A stretch of 64,000 bases of DNA. It comes from Tretioscincus oriximinensis (taxonomy: Eukaryota > Chordata > Lepidosauria > Squamata > Gymnophthalmidae). A program made the translations under genes and the position numbers. Below the pieces are notes generated by a model that searched no databases, was not told the origin of the DNA, and saw only the letters and a list, made by a program, of their open reading frames with translations. The DNA lies in NCBI GenBank assembly GCA_022410635.1, contig JAJVDF010000437.1, positions 1,066,375 through 1,130,374 of the forward strand. Direction: 5' to 3'. Positions 50,271 to 61,440 of this stretch are shown one piece after another. Within the stretch, counting starts at the first letter, position 1. Every line of letters starts with the position of its first letter.

Positions 50271-50535
50271 GACAAATGGTTCAGTGGCAGCTTGCCTCTG
50301 GGTTCGTAGGGTCAGATGAACACTCAGAGATTAAAATCAATGAAAAAATCTCCATAAGAAACAATGGAAAACTGAGACTGGAAGAAGGGAGCTTTCTCTA
50401 GTCTCGGTGATGTTAGGAAAGCACTGGTCCTGTGCCGCCGCCGCCCCCAATNTCAAAGTGCACCAGCCACCACTGAAATGGTTGTATTCATGATCTGATT
50501 GTGGGTTTCATTGTGCACTATGATACTGGACTTCT
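50271..50535. other. unique DNA, nothing recognised
   Basis: No recognised feature; one N at 50452. Confidence 0.4.
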
Positions 50536-50765
50536 TGTTTTGGAATCATAGAATCATAAAGTTGAAAGGGATCAACTCCCTTCACTAAGCCATCCCTGAG
50601 GGCTGTCCAACTTTTCTTTGAAGACTTCCATCAAAGGAGAACTTGCCACCTTCTTTGGCAACTTATTTCACTGCTGATTGACCTCACCATCAGAATTTTT
50701 TTCCTAATAGCTATTTTTTATCTACTCACTTGTAATTTCATCCTATTGTGTCCAATCTTGCACAA
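50536..50765 (-). mobile_element. CR1 LINE 3' terminus (bird/archosaur-like type), minus strand
   Basis: Begins gaatcatagaatcataaagt, the reverse of the classic CR1 terminal octamer ATTCTATG. It continues 'gaagacttccatcaaaggag', 'ttggcaacttatttcactgc' and 'tttttttcctaatagctatt', the order found in the chicken CR1 3' region. It differs from the (ATGTTCTT)n type common elsewhere here, so two CR1 lineages are present. Non-coding and old. Confidence 0.75.
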
Positions 50766-50784
50766 CTGAGGCAGCACTATAGAT

Positions 50785-50890
50785 ATTTCCAGTATGGTTG
50801 TTTTTAATCTGTAAATTATCTTTTTATTGTTAATTGCCCTGAGATAATTGGGTATAGAGTGATATAGTAATACAAAAAATACCTAAATAC
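50785..50890 (+). repeat. L2-type LINE 3' tail
   Basis: ttgttaattgccctgagata, 'gggtatagagtgatatagta' and an A-rich tail match the L2-type terminus at 25.9 kb with many substitutions. Confidence 0.6.
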
Positions 50891-50944
50891 AGACAGCAAT
50901 CATGTCAGTTTTCTTGCCTTTGTCAACATTTTCCAACTACTTCC

Positions 50945-51336
50945 CCCAGTGCACACACTGTTTTCTACCTCATTTGTAGCGCAATCAGGATGTCCTGGGC
51001 ACAAGTGCTAAGTGTTTTTCAGTACTCAACTCTCAATAAATGTCTTTTTCCCCAGAATAAACTATTGCTCAGATATTCAGGCATTGTTCCAGAGAACCCT
51101 CGTATCCTCACAACCATATGCGTATGCACAAATTAGATGTGAGATGATAAAACAATTGAGAATACAGTTCTTTCTATTGGCTGTTATGAGTAAAAAATAT
51201 GTATCTTGGACTATACCAGCGATCATTGAGAAAATTACAGAACTGGGGCATTGGTCATGGAATATACGTTTGGTGTGCTATATTCCAGATTATGGCATTG
51301 TAGCGGTTTTTAAGTCATGGTGTGCACCTAGCCTTA
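50945..51336 (+). mobile_element. non-autonomous DNA transposon, family A, short form (copy 4)
   Basis: Contains aataaactattgctcagata on the left, cagttctttctattggctgt in the middle (matching copy 2), and tgctatattccagattatgg, then tttttaagtcatggtgtgca, on the right. Ends ccagtgcacaca and taggtgcacacc (reverse complement) are imperfect inverted repeats. CpG sites of copy 2 are often TG or CA here, so this is an older, methylation-decayed copy. Non-coding. Confidence 0.72.
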
Positions 51337-51984
51337 GTCTTCTCTTTTGCACAGTTCTCTAAACATCCCTAGATCCTTTAACCATTCTTCACCTTTTTGT
51401 GGGTTTTCTTCCACTATTGTTCTCTCCACTTTTTTATATCACTTTGATCACAACACTATTGTTCACTTTATACTTCTTTCCCCCATTATAATGTACTTAA
51501 CTCATCACTTCCACACTCATTTGCATCTCTATTACTATTCAGACACCCTGCTTGCTGTAGTGTAAACAACCCCCTCTAAAGCTAGCATCTGAAGAAATAG
51601 GGTTGTCTACAAAAACTCATTCTGTTTACCTGTTATTAATCTTTACTATATACTATGGCAATGCCCTTACTAAAACTTATTAAAATGATCTTGCTCTTGA
51701 TATCCCAATTTGCAAAAAACATCAATGTGCCAATGCTAAATAGACCATGCTAGAATATAGCAGCACTGAAACAATTAACTAAATATGCTAAAAAATATGT
51801 TTGAAATTATGTGGGACAACCACTTATCCTCCTTCTTAACTGTGGATGGAGCATGGGCATATTGGAGCAAGAAGCACATCAATTGCACCATAGCTCCCAA
51901 GCCTTCTTGAGTTGGAACCTAAAGATTCAATAATCTAAAGGGGTTGGAATGGAGTCATTTCATGGAAATGATTATTTGGGGGGG
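51337..51984. other. unique DNA with one short repeat terminus
   Basis: At 51586-51665 catctgaagaaatagggttg, then 'ctacaaaaactcattctg', matches the repeat end at 23299. The rest is unrecognised. Confidence 0.4.
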
Positions 51985-51997
51985 TCTATTGTAATAA
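51985..51997. repeat. 13-bp target-site duplication, left copy
   Basis: tctattgtaataa, identical to 52299-52311. Confidence 0.8.
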
Positions 51998-52298
51998 GAA
52001 CATAAGAACATAAGAACATAAGGGGGACCCTGCTGAGTGGGGCCGGAGCCCATCTAGTCCAACATTCTGTCTCACCCGGTGGCCCACCAATTGCTCCTAG
52101 GCAGTCTGAAACAGAAAAAGGCAATTTCCTGCAAATGATATTTCAGGAATAATGCTTGTTTCTCCATCCTGGAGGCAGCATCAAAAAATCTATCCTAGTA
52201 GCTATTTATACCCTTGGTGTCCATGAATTTATCTAAGCCTGCCTTAAAGCTATTCAGGCTGCCAGCTGAAGCTAGCATACTGGATCTAGCAACATAGT
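51998..52298 (-). mobile_element. CR1-group LINE 3' end with 13-bp TSD, minus strand
   Basis: A 301-bp truncated insertion. It starts with three copies of the aagaacat octamer, then 'gcccatctagtccaacattc', 'ttgctcctaggcagtctgaa' and 'ggtgtccatgaatttatcta', and ends within the last ORF2 codons. A perfect 13-bp direct repeat flanks it. Chicken CR1 copies usually show short or no target duplications, so this long one is informative about this lineage. Confidence 0.85.
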
Positions 52299-52311
52299 TC
52301 TATTGTAATAA
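52299..52311. repeat. 13-bp target-site duplication, right copy
   Basis: tctattgtaataa, identical to 51985-51997. Confidence 0.8.
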
Positions 52312-52357
52312 AGAGCGTATAATAAGCATTATTTGCTCTTAGGATACCTGTAAAGAC

Positions 52358-52460
52358 ATATGAACATTAGAGAAGCCTTGTGGATTGGGCCACAACCCAT
52401 CCAGTCTTGCATCCTGGTGGTGATCCAGCAATTGCTTCTGGGCAAAACCTTTCACCTCCA
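52358..52460 (-). repeat. CR1-group LINE 3' terminus, old
   Basis: gaacattagagaagccttgt, 'gcaattgcttctgggcaaaa' matches the CR1-group 3' end in reverse with more substitutions than the neighbouring 51.998-52.298 kb copy. This is an older, separate insertion. Confidence 0.55.
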
Positions 52461-55400
52461 TCAACTTCCTTACAAAAGGCATTTAGAGGCTTCCTACCTG
52501 TCTCTCTGATCTGCAGGCATGCCAAAACATGCTTATTTTTTCAGTCTAATCGTCCTATTTGATCAAGCCGTGTTCTGAAGTTATAAAACAGTGGATGGAC
52601 AGAAGTTCTTGAAATAAAGTACTTATAAATCCTGGCCTATAAATGACAAAGGAAAGGATAAGCTATAGTTCTGATTCCACTGCTACACATTAGCCATCCC
52701 ATCCAGAAATATATAAACTTCCCCCATACCTTCGTACAGAGAAGCATTTTTCTCTAAAATCAGTGATCCTTATGGCTTAATATGTGAGTGGAAGATTACA
52801 GCCCACAATAACTGAACTTGAATTTCTTCTTAAATAAAATAGGCAACTTAGCTGATAGCTAGTACTATAAGATATGAAGATAATTTATTCAGGATATAAA
52901 GATTTTATGCAAAATGAATAACTACACTGCTATTTCTCTTCCTCCTCCTCCTAAGCAAAGAAATCTTTAGCACACCCAAAGTCTCTTTAAATAAATCTTA
53001 GTACTTTCATTTCTCATTATAGTCTCCTAGGAAGCTTGCCAGGGCTCCATGTTAAAAGCTTCCATTAGTAGCTAATATCTTAGCAGAGAAACACGTTTAA
53101 CCCTGTGATGGAATAGAAGGGGGGAAATGTGAGGAGTCAACATTATCTCATTTTACATCATACCGCATTGGGACATTTTCATAAGTAAGATACTTTACAA
53201 ATGCAAGGTTAAAATGTTATGTAGAGCTATTGTTTTAAAGGTTATATATCTATTGTGAATCATCTTTGATTACATCCAGACCCTGAAGAATGCTGGATAA
53301 GAAAGGAGATATAGATTCTACCTCTGGTGCAATAGCATTGTGACCAACAAAAGACTTAGTATATAACTATGGGAGGCAGAGAACCATTTTTTAACATAAG
53401 AATACTTCAATAGGCCAAAAATGGTTGCCTTCTAGTATGCACTGTATGTATGAAGAAACATTTATCTGTTAAGAACCTAAGACAGATAAATCTTAGAACC
53501 TCAGTCATGGCACCTTGGCGGAAGATTCACTGTATCTTCATTGCACCCTCATTGCATCCTCACTGCATATTAAATACGTAGGAGGAGCAAGGCATCTTCC
53601 CGTACCTTAGGTGCTGTTATAATATTTGCCTTGCAGAACTGTATGAAGAAGACTCTTCAAACAGCTCTTGCATCAGAGTGGCAGCCCTGCGACCACTACC
53701 ACTCTGTATGTTGAGAGCGCAGTATAAAAAAACAAATGAATGAACAAATGATGGGGTAAAATGCGACAGTGGGTGAAAATCTGCCATAATCCAAATGCCG
53801 GTCCATGTACACTTACCTTAAAAATCTACAATAAGCTGTGAAGATAGTGTGAGGAATGCATGTGCATGATCAGGAAGACGATTCTGCGCATTCTCTGCAA
53901 GCTGAGAGTGAATGAACATTTACACATCACTCCAAAGTCTTGCAAGATTTGCCAAAGTCACATTGCTGAATGTCTCCACAAAGCTTTCTTTTGGATTTTA
54001 CATAATGCCCGCTGTTGAATGTGGCAAACTATGGTAGCTGGAAATTCCACGACAACTGACCTTTTAAGATTGCTATACATGGATGATTCCTAGGGCAGAT
54101 TGAAGATGATGTTGCTATCAACTCAATAGAAATCATGTGTGTATTTGCAGTCTCAGAATTCAAAAAGGAAAGGTGTCTTAAATTAATACGATAGNAGGCC
54201 TACCATAATCTGCACTAGTGGCAGTTCCTGTTCTGTGATATAACCTTATTTAACTAGTATCCTTCCTCCAGGGTTATGGAATGAAGTTACAACTAAAAAG
54301 ATTGGCTCCATTTGTGAGACTCACCTTTGTTTGATCATCAACTCTCGCAGTTAAAACTAAAGTCAAGGAACTGTCTGAGAACTTCGTTGCTTTCTAATAT
54401 CCTGCCTTGGCAGCTTATGCTTGAAAGATGGAAGATGAAAATGGATCCACCTGTTAGTTTCTGAATGTTTTCCACAAAACTGTGATGAAAAATGATCTGT
54501 TTGGAAATCACTCAAACAGATTGGGCATGACTGTAGGAAGATCTATGAACAATATGAGAAAATGTNTCTTGCTTACTGCCTCATCTTTCTACAACAGCAG
54601 ACAACAGTAAATCGTTCCACATACATCTTTGTATGTATGATGTCCCTGGACAAGCACTGAAGAAGATCTGATTCAACCAGGCCAAATGCTCAAATTACTT
54701 ACTTATTCTTTGAAATACCTTATATGTTATTTATTAGTTAATTGTTTTTCATTACTGTAAATTTTATATTTATATTACTGTAAATCTTTAGCTTTTATGG
54801 TGCTTCCAAGAAGCAGTGGTAATAGTCAAAAGATGGACTGTTAGCCTCTTTCCAGCACATGTAAATATTAAAGCACAACCTAATGAGGGATGAATTCTGA
54901 CTCTGCCTGTTTAAGGCCATTTCTGCATCTGTTCTCACACTTTAGTTGTTTTCACACTACAAATTGACCAGCCATTCCTTGAGCATCCAGAGGTTTTCCT
55001 GGATTAGTTTCCTGATATCTTCAGTGTTCCTGCTGAGGACCGCATAACAGTTGTCCACAACTGTCCTGCCTTGTGGGAAACAATGCAGGCAGAAGTGCAA
55101 ACATAGTAAGCTAGGTCTTCTTGTCTGGACACTGGTTACTCCATGCATAGTACATGGCAAGAGGTGGGCTAAACGAATCAAGTCTTGATCAGAGGAGAAG
55201 GTTTATGTTTACCTCATTCAGACTTTATTGCACCCTGGGCTTGAAGCAGGAATGTTTCTGTGCCCAGAGTGTAAATAAGAGCCTCTCCAGGAGATCCTTG
55301 CTGATGGGCAAGACTGTAAAGGAGGGGGCACTCCTGCAGATGTTGCCTATCTCTATGCTACTTTACTTCATAGGAAAGTGACTGAAAGACACTTTAGAAT

Positions 55401-56137
55401 TTTAGACATTTATATGATTGCTCTCATATCTCACATACTAAAGATTTTTATTTAATGAATCTATTTTTCACACAAACTCATAGTTAATAAAACAATAATG
55501 CTACTGATTGAACACTTGACTTTTGGAAATTAAAAAAANTTGCTGCTGTGTTTTCAAAAAGGAGAGGGTTCTGCTTTGTTTTGCTTCCGTCAGTGTTCCA
55601 TCTCTGACGTAGTATGGCGTTCGTCTGTGAATTACACTGCAGAACTATAATCAGTGTCTTATATCAATATACTTTGCAATCCTAATTCTGCCTCTTTAGC
55701 TTGAAGTCAGCCATGCTAACTTAATTAGCTAAACAATGAAACCTTTTCTTCCTAATGCACTGGAACACATTGTTTCTTGGCTGGTATCCAGAAATTGACG
55801 GCTGGGTTCTTGGATTTACATTTCAGCCATTTTCCAGAGAGATTTTGTATTAGGTTAAATATTTCACCAATATACAAGGACAGAATTATCTCTTTAGTAA
55901 ACAAATAATATCTGCTTGCAGTCAGAGTTGGGCATAGCTGTCTAGCATTTGTTTTCTGTCGAGAAAAAAGTTAGAGAAAAGAATCTTTCCTGACAAGAAA
56001 TGGAATGATGGGGAGGTGAAAAAATGTTTCCTTTATCCACAACAAATTTAAAATAATCCTATTTCAAGCTGAATGTTAGAGTATGCAGTTGGATGTATTC
56101 CAGAAACTGAGTATCCAGTCATTTGAGGAAAGTAATA
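52461..56137. other. unique DNA with minor repeat scraps
   Basis: Possible old LINE tails near 53265-53325 and 53660-53755 ('gagagcgcagtataaaaaaa'), and a copy of the shared 'ggcctaccataatctgcact' motif at 54197-54235. At 55715-55740 a ttaattagctaaacaatg stretch has homeodomain- and SOX-like cores. No gene. Confidence 0.35.
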
Positions 56138-56373
56138 GATGAAGAGGAAGAGTTGGTTTTTATATCCCTTTTCCTCACCAGAAGGAAATAAAAATGGCTT
56201 AAAGAAATTTATGTTTTTCTCTTCACAACAGACAACTTGTGAAATAGGTGGGACTGAGAGAGTAAATGTAATTGGTCCTAGGTCACCCAGCTGGGTTCAT
56301 GAAGAAGTACATAATCAAAGTGGGAAACTTCCAGGTAAGAGTCTGTCACTCTAACCACACTGCCAGACTGACT
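56138..56373 (-). mobile_element. CORE-like tRNA-derived SINE, minus strand
   Basis: Read on the minus strand: head gtcagtctggcagtgtggtt, body 'cagctgggtgacctaggacc' and 'ctctctcagtcccacctatt', then 'cacaagttgtctgttgtgaa', and tail 'ggatataaaaaccaactctt' with TCTTC repeats. The 'gctgggtgacc' and 'tcacaag-gttgt' blocks resemble the central CORE domain of MIR-like SINEs. The tail matches that of the other SINE family (10.5, 15.8 kb). Appears near full length. Confidence 0.72.
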
Positions 56374-57284
56374 CTTATTCTAATACTATGAACTTGGCCA
56401 AGAGACAGTTTTAGGGTCATGGGAATGTGTTATTGAACCAGAAACAGTTCCAGACAGATCTTGGGAATGGTCACTTACACCAAAACCATCCCTGATGCCT
56501 CGTACCCATTTCTAAATCTTACCTACTGTGAACATCTAATGCCCCCAAATGTAAGGTTACTACTGTTTGAATACCAGTGGTCTGGATCTCTCTGTTTAGA
56601 GTACCCATAATAGGTTTGTAACTCGCATTTTTAACCACCAAATATTTATAATTACTTTAAAGCTGCTCTGAGACCTTTGGATATGGGGTGGAGTACAAGT
56701 ATAAACAAACAAACCTATATACATATAGTACTTCCTCATCCACAATCAAATCATGAATGAACAACGCTTGTAATAAATGTATCTAGCATCCAAAGCAGAG
56801 TGATCAGGCAAGGGGATTTAGAAGAGACTAGAGGGGATGATAACATGTAACCATCTAAAGTTTTAGCAGCATGACATCCCTTCTTCCTAATTCCATACTT
56901 AATTCCATGCCATCCACAGACTGAAATCACACCAGGTCCATTTTCAACACAAGCATATACACAAACACAATGTCATTGTTGTTAGTGCTTACGTTCAAAA
57001 TTGTGCTTAGATATCCTGGGTCCTTCAGAAATAGGATGGGATAAAAATGCAATAAATACAAAAATTATTATTATGATGATTTATGATTTATGATGATGAT
57101 GATGATTCTTAAAATAAAAATAGCAAGAACAACAACAATAACATGGGAAACAGGTTAAAAATTGCTCACTAGTCCAAAAAAGAAGTTGAACATTATTACG
57201 GAAGGAATAAAGAAAAGCAGCCCTAGCCTGATGTACTGTTTGATGGGAAAAGAGTGAGGTTTAAAGACTCAGAATTTCCCTCAA
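56374..57284. other. unique DNA with two L2-type tails and a microsatellite
   Basis: L2-type 3' tails on the plus strand at about 56630-56715 (ctgctctgagacctttggat) and 57000-57065 ('ggatgggataaaaatgcaat'), the second followed by ATT/ATG repeats to 57108. No gene. Confidence 0.5.
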
Positions 57285-57552
57285 AGACCCTATCCAGATG
57301 GAGGAGGAAGTCGAGTGAAATCAAGTGAAATCCGCAGTCTACAAGCAACTGCAGACTTTGCTTGGGGGAAAAAAAGGAAATACCTCTGTCCAGAGCTGGT
57401 GAGAGGTGACGAGAGGAAGGCAGAAGAAATGACCTATGCATGCCCACCCAGCTGCAATCTTGACCCACCTCCTAGAGACGGATGAAGAGATAAGATGGAG
57501 GGACATCACGCTGAGGAAGTAGTAAGGAATCATTGTCTGGATGGGGCCTCAG
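57285..57552. mobile_element. candidate non-autonomous DNA transposon
   Basis: The left end agaccctatccagatgg pairs with tgaggccccatccagac (reverse complement of the right end), giving imperfect terminal inverted repeats of about 16 bp. It is 268 bp and moderately GC-rich without coding capacity. No target-site duplication is clear. Confidence 0.45.
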
Positions 57553-60500
57553 TCTCAGTGAACACCTCAGCTCCTGTTAAGTTTGCAAACAATTACTGAA
57601 GCCCAGGATTTATATTTCTTCTGCATCTAAGTCCTGGACAGTAAGAGGCCCTATTTACTCCAGAGATCTTGTCTGCTCTAATTCTTTCTCAGAGCCAAGG
57701 ATATTATTAGGCACCGTCTCCTTCGCATGCTCACTAGATGAGGAGGATTACACACAAACTTGGGTAAAGATGAGGTCCTTCTCTCATTCCCTCTCAAATG
57801 GTTCCTTAGTGAATCTCCCTTAGGAACATCCCCCACAATTAGTGTGCCTACATAGCCAGAATAGTCAACTAAGTAATCCAGGAAGGTGTGGTAAAAAGCT
57901 GCTAATTGATACAAAATTGTAAAGCAAGACACGAGTATCAAAAATTTGGACAAATACCGATCCTGTGGTAGGTTTGGGTGAAAGAAGGCTCTTTTGCCTG
58001 CAGCAATGTTAATACATTATAAACGCAATACACATCTAAGCAGGTGCTATATTATGATGATAGAACATCAAGTACAGAGACTGTAGAAATAATACACTGG
58101 ATGCAAAATCTGTTGAGCAGTTCTCTGCAGTGTAAGCAATGAAAAGTGCTGCCAGTTCTTGCATTCTTGCCATTCTTTTCAATGGAGAGTGTGCAAGAGA
58201 TTGTGTCCCGGACAAGTAATTGATGAATGACAGGCTTTCTTGAGATACTGGTTGATTTCAGTGGAGCAGATGGTTCATGAGCTTTCTTGGCTGGGAACCT
58301 TGCCAAAAGTCAGCAGTGGTTTGTGTTTCAAAGCTGGGCTTCCTGGCTGCTGAGGCTCATTACAATATGTTTGGATGGTCCACTGCCTTCACGTACGGAA
58401 TGGCACGTCTGTAAAACTGATATTGGGAGTCCATAAAGCAGGACTGTATTTAGGCAAAATATGGCTACTGGTAGTAGTGAGAAGATATTAATTTTTTATT
58501 GCTTTTATTATTATAAAACCAAAAGTAGCTGAGGGGAGTAAAATAAATAACTTAAATAAATAAGTGAATAAGTAGGTAAATTACAGCTCATGGGCAAAAT
58601 ACAGCCAAAATAGGAACCTGCAATAGAGTGCTAGGTGTAGAATGAAGACAGTTTTGGACACCAAATTCCTCTGTCTAGAACACAAAAAATTTGCTACATA
58701 TTGGTGCTAAATCAAGTCTCCAGAAACATATTATTCTGTTACACAAAATATGGTGTGCATATCATTCTGAAACACCAAATCAGGGAAGACCTCAACAGTA
58801 GAGTTTTTCCTCTTTATTGGTTGCGACATGTCTGTTTTGGACAAATTCTATATTGCAACCTTTATTTAGAGAATTATGTTTATCTATAGAACTTTTATAG
58901 TTATCAGAAAATATAATATGAGCAAGCCCCACTTTAGCAGGAACATACACTTTTTCTGCACTAGGTTACATAACCTACACTAGCATATGGATTTTCAATC
59001 CAAATACAATCTAGTGCAAAAAGGGCCACCAAACCAAAACACTCACAGAGGGCTCTAATAAGAAAACATAAAGCATCCTAACTAGGAAAACTGAATAAGA
59101 ACATAGGACGATAACAACACATACTCAAGTTGTGATTACAAGGCTACCTGCCTACCTTAGGTTAGTGACAAAGTCTTCCCTGAACAGGTATGATAGTCAT
59201 GTTCCAAAGCAACCCTCGAGTGGTGTTACAAAGGTTCATGGCTCCTGCCAGAAAAAAGTTGCCCATCTGGTTTAATCTAACAAGTATGTATAACTGAGCG
59301 AATATTAATCTATTATAAATGCAAATCTATTATAAATTTTAATCAGTTATAATGACACAGAATTATGTACAAAAATGCATAACAGTTTATTGTTTTTTTT
59401 GTTAGTTTTAACACAATCTACTAGGTACCAAATTATATTTATATAGTATTATCTTTCTATTAAAATTGTTTACATACTCTCAAATTTATCTGTTTCCCCA
59501 TTATTTCATCTCTTTTTCCAACAGGACAATCAACCAGCATCATTCTTCATTAGTATTATTTCTAAAAATTTCAATCCTGCTTTTCCTACACTGGATAATT
59601 TTTATTCCTTTTTTTTAACTGATAGTCTTCCACACATTTCATCTTCACGCTAATTCTTATTATTTCCCCTCTTATATAACCATTTTCTTTCTCTTACAAA
59701 ATCAAAACTTTACTAGTGACTCTCTTAGTCATTATCTTTTCATTCTTTGCATTAAACAGTTTTGCTCTTTTGCATGTTATTAATTGTATCACTTATATTT
59801 CTCCTCAGATGTCTATATTTTATTATAATCCCAAAACATATGGATAAGCATGTCTTTTTCAAAACAACCATGCCAACATTTTGGCCTTACTGTTGTCTAA
59901 AAAATCTTTAGGAGTGCGCTAAAAAGTTTCATTATCTAATTGAAGAATCTTGTGTCTATTTTGTCTGGGAAGTGCTGTATGAGGATTTTGACATACTAGA
60001 AGAAAACAAAGAACAGTGAAAATGCATCCGGTTAGCTCCTTAGAAGATACATATACTCTTAGTTTCATTTGGAAATAGAGGACCCATTTTGAACATTTTC
60101 AAGGCCATTATACTTTTAGTTATTTTAGACAATAGCTTTCTTTTATAAGATGTAAAGATATTAAATAATTGGAATTTATTTACTGAAATTTCCCAATTAG
60201 ATTATGTACTTGAATACTTCTGAGGCTTTTTCCTTTTCTAAGGTATATTTTTTACTAGTGGACTATGTGTATGTGGTTTTGGTTTAAGAAATCTTCTGAA
60301 CATCATTTTCCATTTAATGATAGAATTAAAAATATCAAAGTAATGTCAAATCAAGTAAAAATTCTAACTGGCCTAATTTTTTCTGATTTCAAGCTATCAA
60401 TATGTCATAGGATTATTATCTAGGATTAGCATATTAAGGAAAATCCATCCCAGAATTTATGCTCTCTGAAAATTTTACTGGTGCTACTAAAAGGATTAAT

Positions 60501-60598
60501 TTGTAGTGTACCGATTTTAAGAGCGAAATATATCTATGCCTATGTCGCTTAAGGAATAAGAAGTAAGTGATAAAAAAAGCCTGCTCTATATTCACATA
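57553..60598. other. unique AT-rich DNA
   Basis: No recognised gene. The T-rich stretch at 59380-60330 resembles the one at 5691-6245 in texture and may be decayed retroelement DNA; no motif confirms it. Confidence 0.35.
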
Positions 60599-60747
60599 GG
60601 CTGCATCCACACGTCACTTATTTAGTCCACTATAATTGGATATTCCACAATAAAGCATGGATATACTGGAATAAACCAGTCTACGCAATGCTTTATTGTA
60701 GAATAACCAACTATAGTGGAATAAATAAATGATGTGCAGATAGTACC
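60599..60747. mobile_element. MITE-like palindromic element
   Basis: Arms of about 58 bp (60601-60658 and 60688-60745) form a long imperfect hairpin: ccactataattggatattcc pairs with ccactatagttggttattct (reverse complement). acaataaagcat is identical at the inner ends of both arms. The outer left end ggctgcatccacac is similar to the 19.2 kb element. About 150 bp, no coding capacity. Length and structure fit a miniature inverted-repeat element. Confidence 0.7.
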
Positions 60748-60784
60748 ATTGTATATTGTTTTATTCTGTGGAATTCCTAATTTC

Positions 60785-61440
60785 AGTATTCATTATATTT
60801 ATAGGCCACTCAGTACTCCAAGACCTCAGAGAGGATCGCAATAAAATAATTAGATATGTTCAATTAATTAAAATAATAACAGTACTTGCCTAGGGATGGA
60901 ATGCCATTTCCTCATCTGAAAGCCAGGGCAAAGGGGTACATCTTCACCTGAAATCTAAAAGCATACAGTGAGGATGCCTGATGCAACTCAGAGGAGGCTC
61001 TTCCACAGTCTGGGAGCTATAAGAATCCCCCCCTCCCTGTGTCTCTACTCCCTTTACTGCTGAAAAGAGTTGTACAACCAGAAGGGTCCCATTGTCAGAC
61101 CTTAGGGCACGAGCAATCTCCTTGGAAGGAGACGTTCCTTTTGATATTTTGGAATTAGTGTAAGCTGTTTANCATTTCATAAGTGGTTATGTTCATTGTT
61201 AATGGCTTAAAATTGGCTCCGTTGCAAATAGGTAGCAAATATGCATTCTGCACTTGTAGCAGCTACCAAACTGTCTTCAATGATAGTCCTACAGAGTGCA
61301 TTACAACAATCCAGTCTTAAAGTGATAAAGGATGGATTACTGTCGGCAATCTCTGTAACTAGTGGCCAGACACTGTAACTACTTCTACCTTCAAACTTCA
61401 AGCAATTTTGCCTTGGTATTGGTACATTTTTGTTATGATG
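60785..61440 (-). repeat. LINE-derived repeat (L2/CR1 group), minus strand
   Basis: tataggccactcagtactcc, 'gaggctcttccacagtctgg', 'accttagggcacgagcaatc' and 'agtgcattacaacaatccag' follow the order of a common squamate LINE-related repeat. In that repeat a 3' tail, a 'gagggcgttccacagcctggg' block and a 'gtgcattgcagtagtctag' block occur in turn. Diverged; the family name is not certain. Confidence 0.5.

Noticed and set aside
59380..60330. T-rich region as a possible fourth L1 in reverse
   Set aside because: Texture is suggestive, but no reverse-transcriptase or endonuclease peptide could be read on the minus strand.
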